Part shown: one piece after another, positions 16,331 to 16,605 of the stretch | How the letters are laid out: each line of letters opens with the position of its first letter | Position numbering within the stretch: position 1 is the stretch's first letter | Assembly (NCBI GenBank): GCA_003229995.1 | Contig: QIGJ01000328.1 | Coordinates: 1-16,605 of the forward strand | Direction: 5' to 3' | From: Gammaproteobacteria bacterium | GTDB lineage: Bacteria > Pseudomonadota > Gammaproteobacteria > SZUA-152 | Length of the DNA: 16,605 bases | Made by a program: the position numbers and the translations under genes | Notes under the pieces: model-generated | What the model was told of the DNA's origin: nothing | Databases searched by the model: none | What the model saw: the letters and a program-made list of their open reading frames with translations, nothing else

Positions 16331-16605
16331 ATGAAAAAAACGTTAATTGCTGCTTTATTGATCACCCCAATGGCTGCTGGCATGCGGTACTCTCTCACAG
16401 ATACTCGCCGTCACGACTAACGGCACCTCAGGCAACCAGACCTTCGGTATTACCTCTGGCAACGCCGCATATTGCCCGATACACAATCGCCCTCCAAGCT
16501 TGTATTCGTGCCGATGGTGGTGGTTTGGCAATACGCCCGACCCGGAACATTCTGGCGTTCGGCCTTTTAAACATCGGAATGGATGCCCATTCACAACTCA
16601 AAAAT
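16331..16605 (+). pseudogene. Exported protein gene, 3' partial, frame broken after signal peptide
   Basis: ATG 16331 has a good ribosome binding site (AGGGAG, 7 bases upstream) and encodes MKKTLIAALLITPMAAG, a typical signal peptide. The frame then ends at TAA 16418-16420 after only 29 residues. A second frame, open from the signal-peptide region to the window end, reads GTLSQILAVTTNGTSGNQTF, GITSGN, which looks more like a secreted protein, so one indel near 16380-16390 would join them. A third frame is also open, so the true continuation is uncertain. I do not recognise the family. It could instead be a real short peptide gene. Confidence 0.4.

Noticed and set aside
1..16605. CRISPR array, tRNA, rRNA or riboswitch
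   Set aside because: No regularly spaced direct repeats, no cloverleaf or rRNA-like conserved stretches, and no c-di-GMP riboswitch-like leader were found by reading both strands.

Overview
The window looks like a chromosomal segment of a gammaproteobacterium. MazG, HrpA, the YceF-type Maf protein and a GacS/BarA-type sensor all have the length and motif pattern of gammaproteobacterial homologues. Base composition is moderate and several genes are damaged. I cannot name a genus. The segment is rich in transposon remnants and in small non-coding inverted-repeat elements, which suits a genome that is slowly losing genes.

Layout. Positions 3-2192 (+) hold the 3' part of a large c-di-GMP protein (DUF1631-like region, degenerate GGDEF, probably active EAL). 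Its frame is open back to the window edge, so the real start lies outside. Positions 2193-3594 have no intact gene. They contain a graveyard of truncated pieces: a half MITE, an integrase-core transposase tail, an ISKra4-type transposase N-terminus with two frameshifts, an IS200-type TnpA tail with its end hairpin, and a piece of an Rhs/YD-repeat gene. Positions 3595-8295 (-) hold the mazG-hrpA operon, with 3 nt between the genes. Positions 8466-9289 hold two small exported proteins (one with Sel1 repeats) in convergent orientation with overlapping stop codons. Positions 9418-9999 (+) encode the YceF nucleotide pyrophosphatase.

Positions 10013-10428 contain two different MITEs. Positions 10458-12743 (+) encode a GacS/BarA-like hybrid protein that has lost its HisKA domain and most ATP-binding motifs but keeps a canonical receiver and an HPt histidine. 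Positions 12880-15941 (+) hold an RND efflux permease split by two single-base frameshifts. A second copy of the first MITE family (15947-16183) follows. The window ends in the start of an exported-protein gene with a good promoter and ribosome binding site but a broken frame.

How it fits together. mazG and hrpA are housekeeping genes for nucleotide-pool cleaning and RNA/ribosome quality control. The two signalling proteins, one for c-di-GMP and one a phosphorelay protein, are both partly degenerate and may act as regulators more than as enzymes. The most unusual signal is the small-repeat system. Two MITE families with unrelated terminal inverted repeats share an identical 17-nt hairpin core, and the elements or their solo ends lie just after four different genes. 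The second point of interest is the GacS-like protein without a phosphorylatable kinase core.
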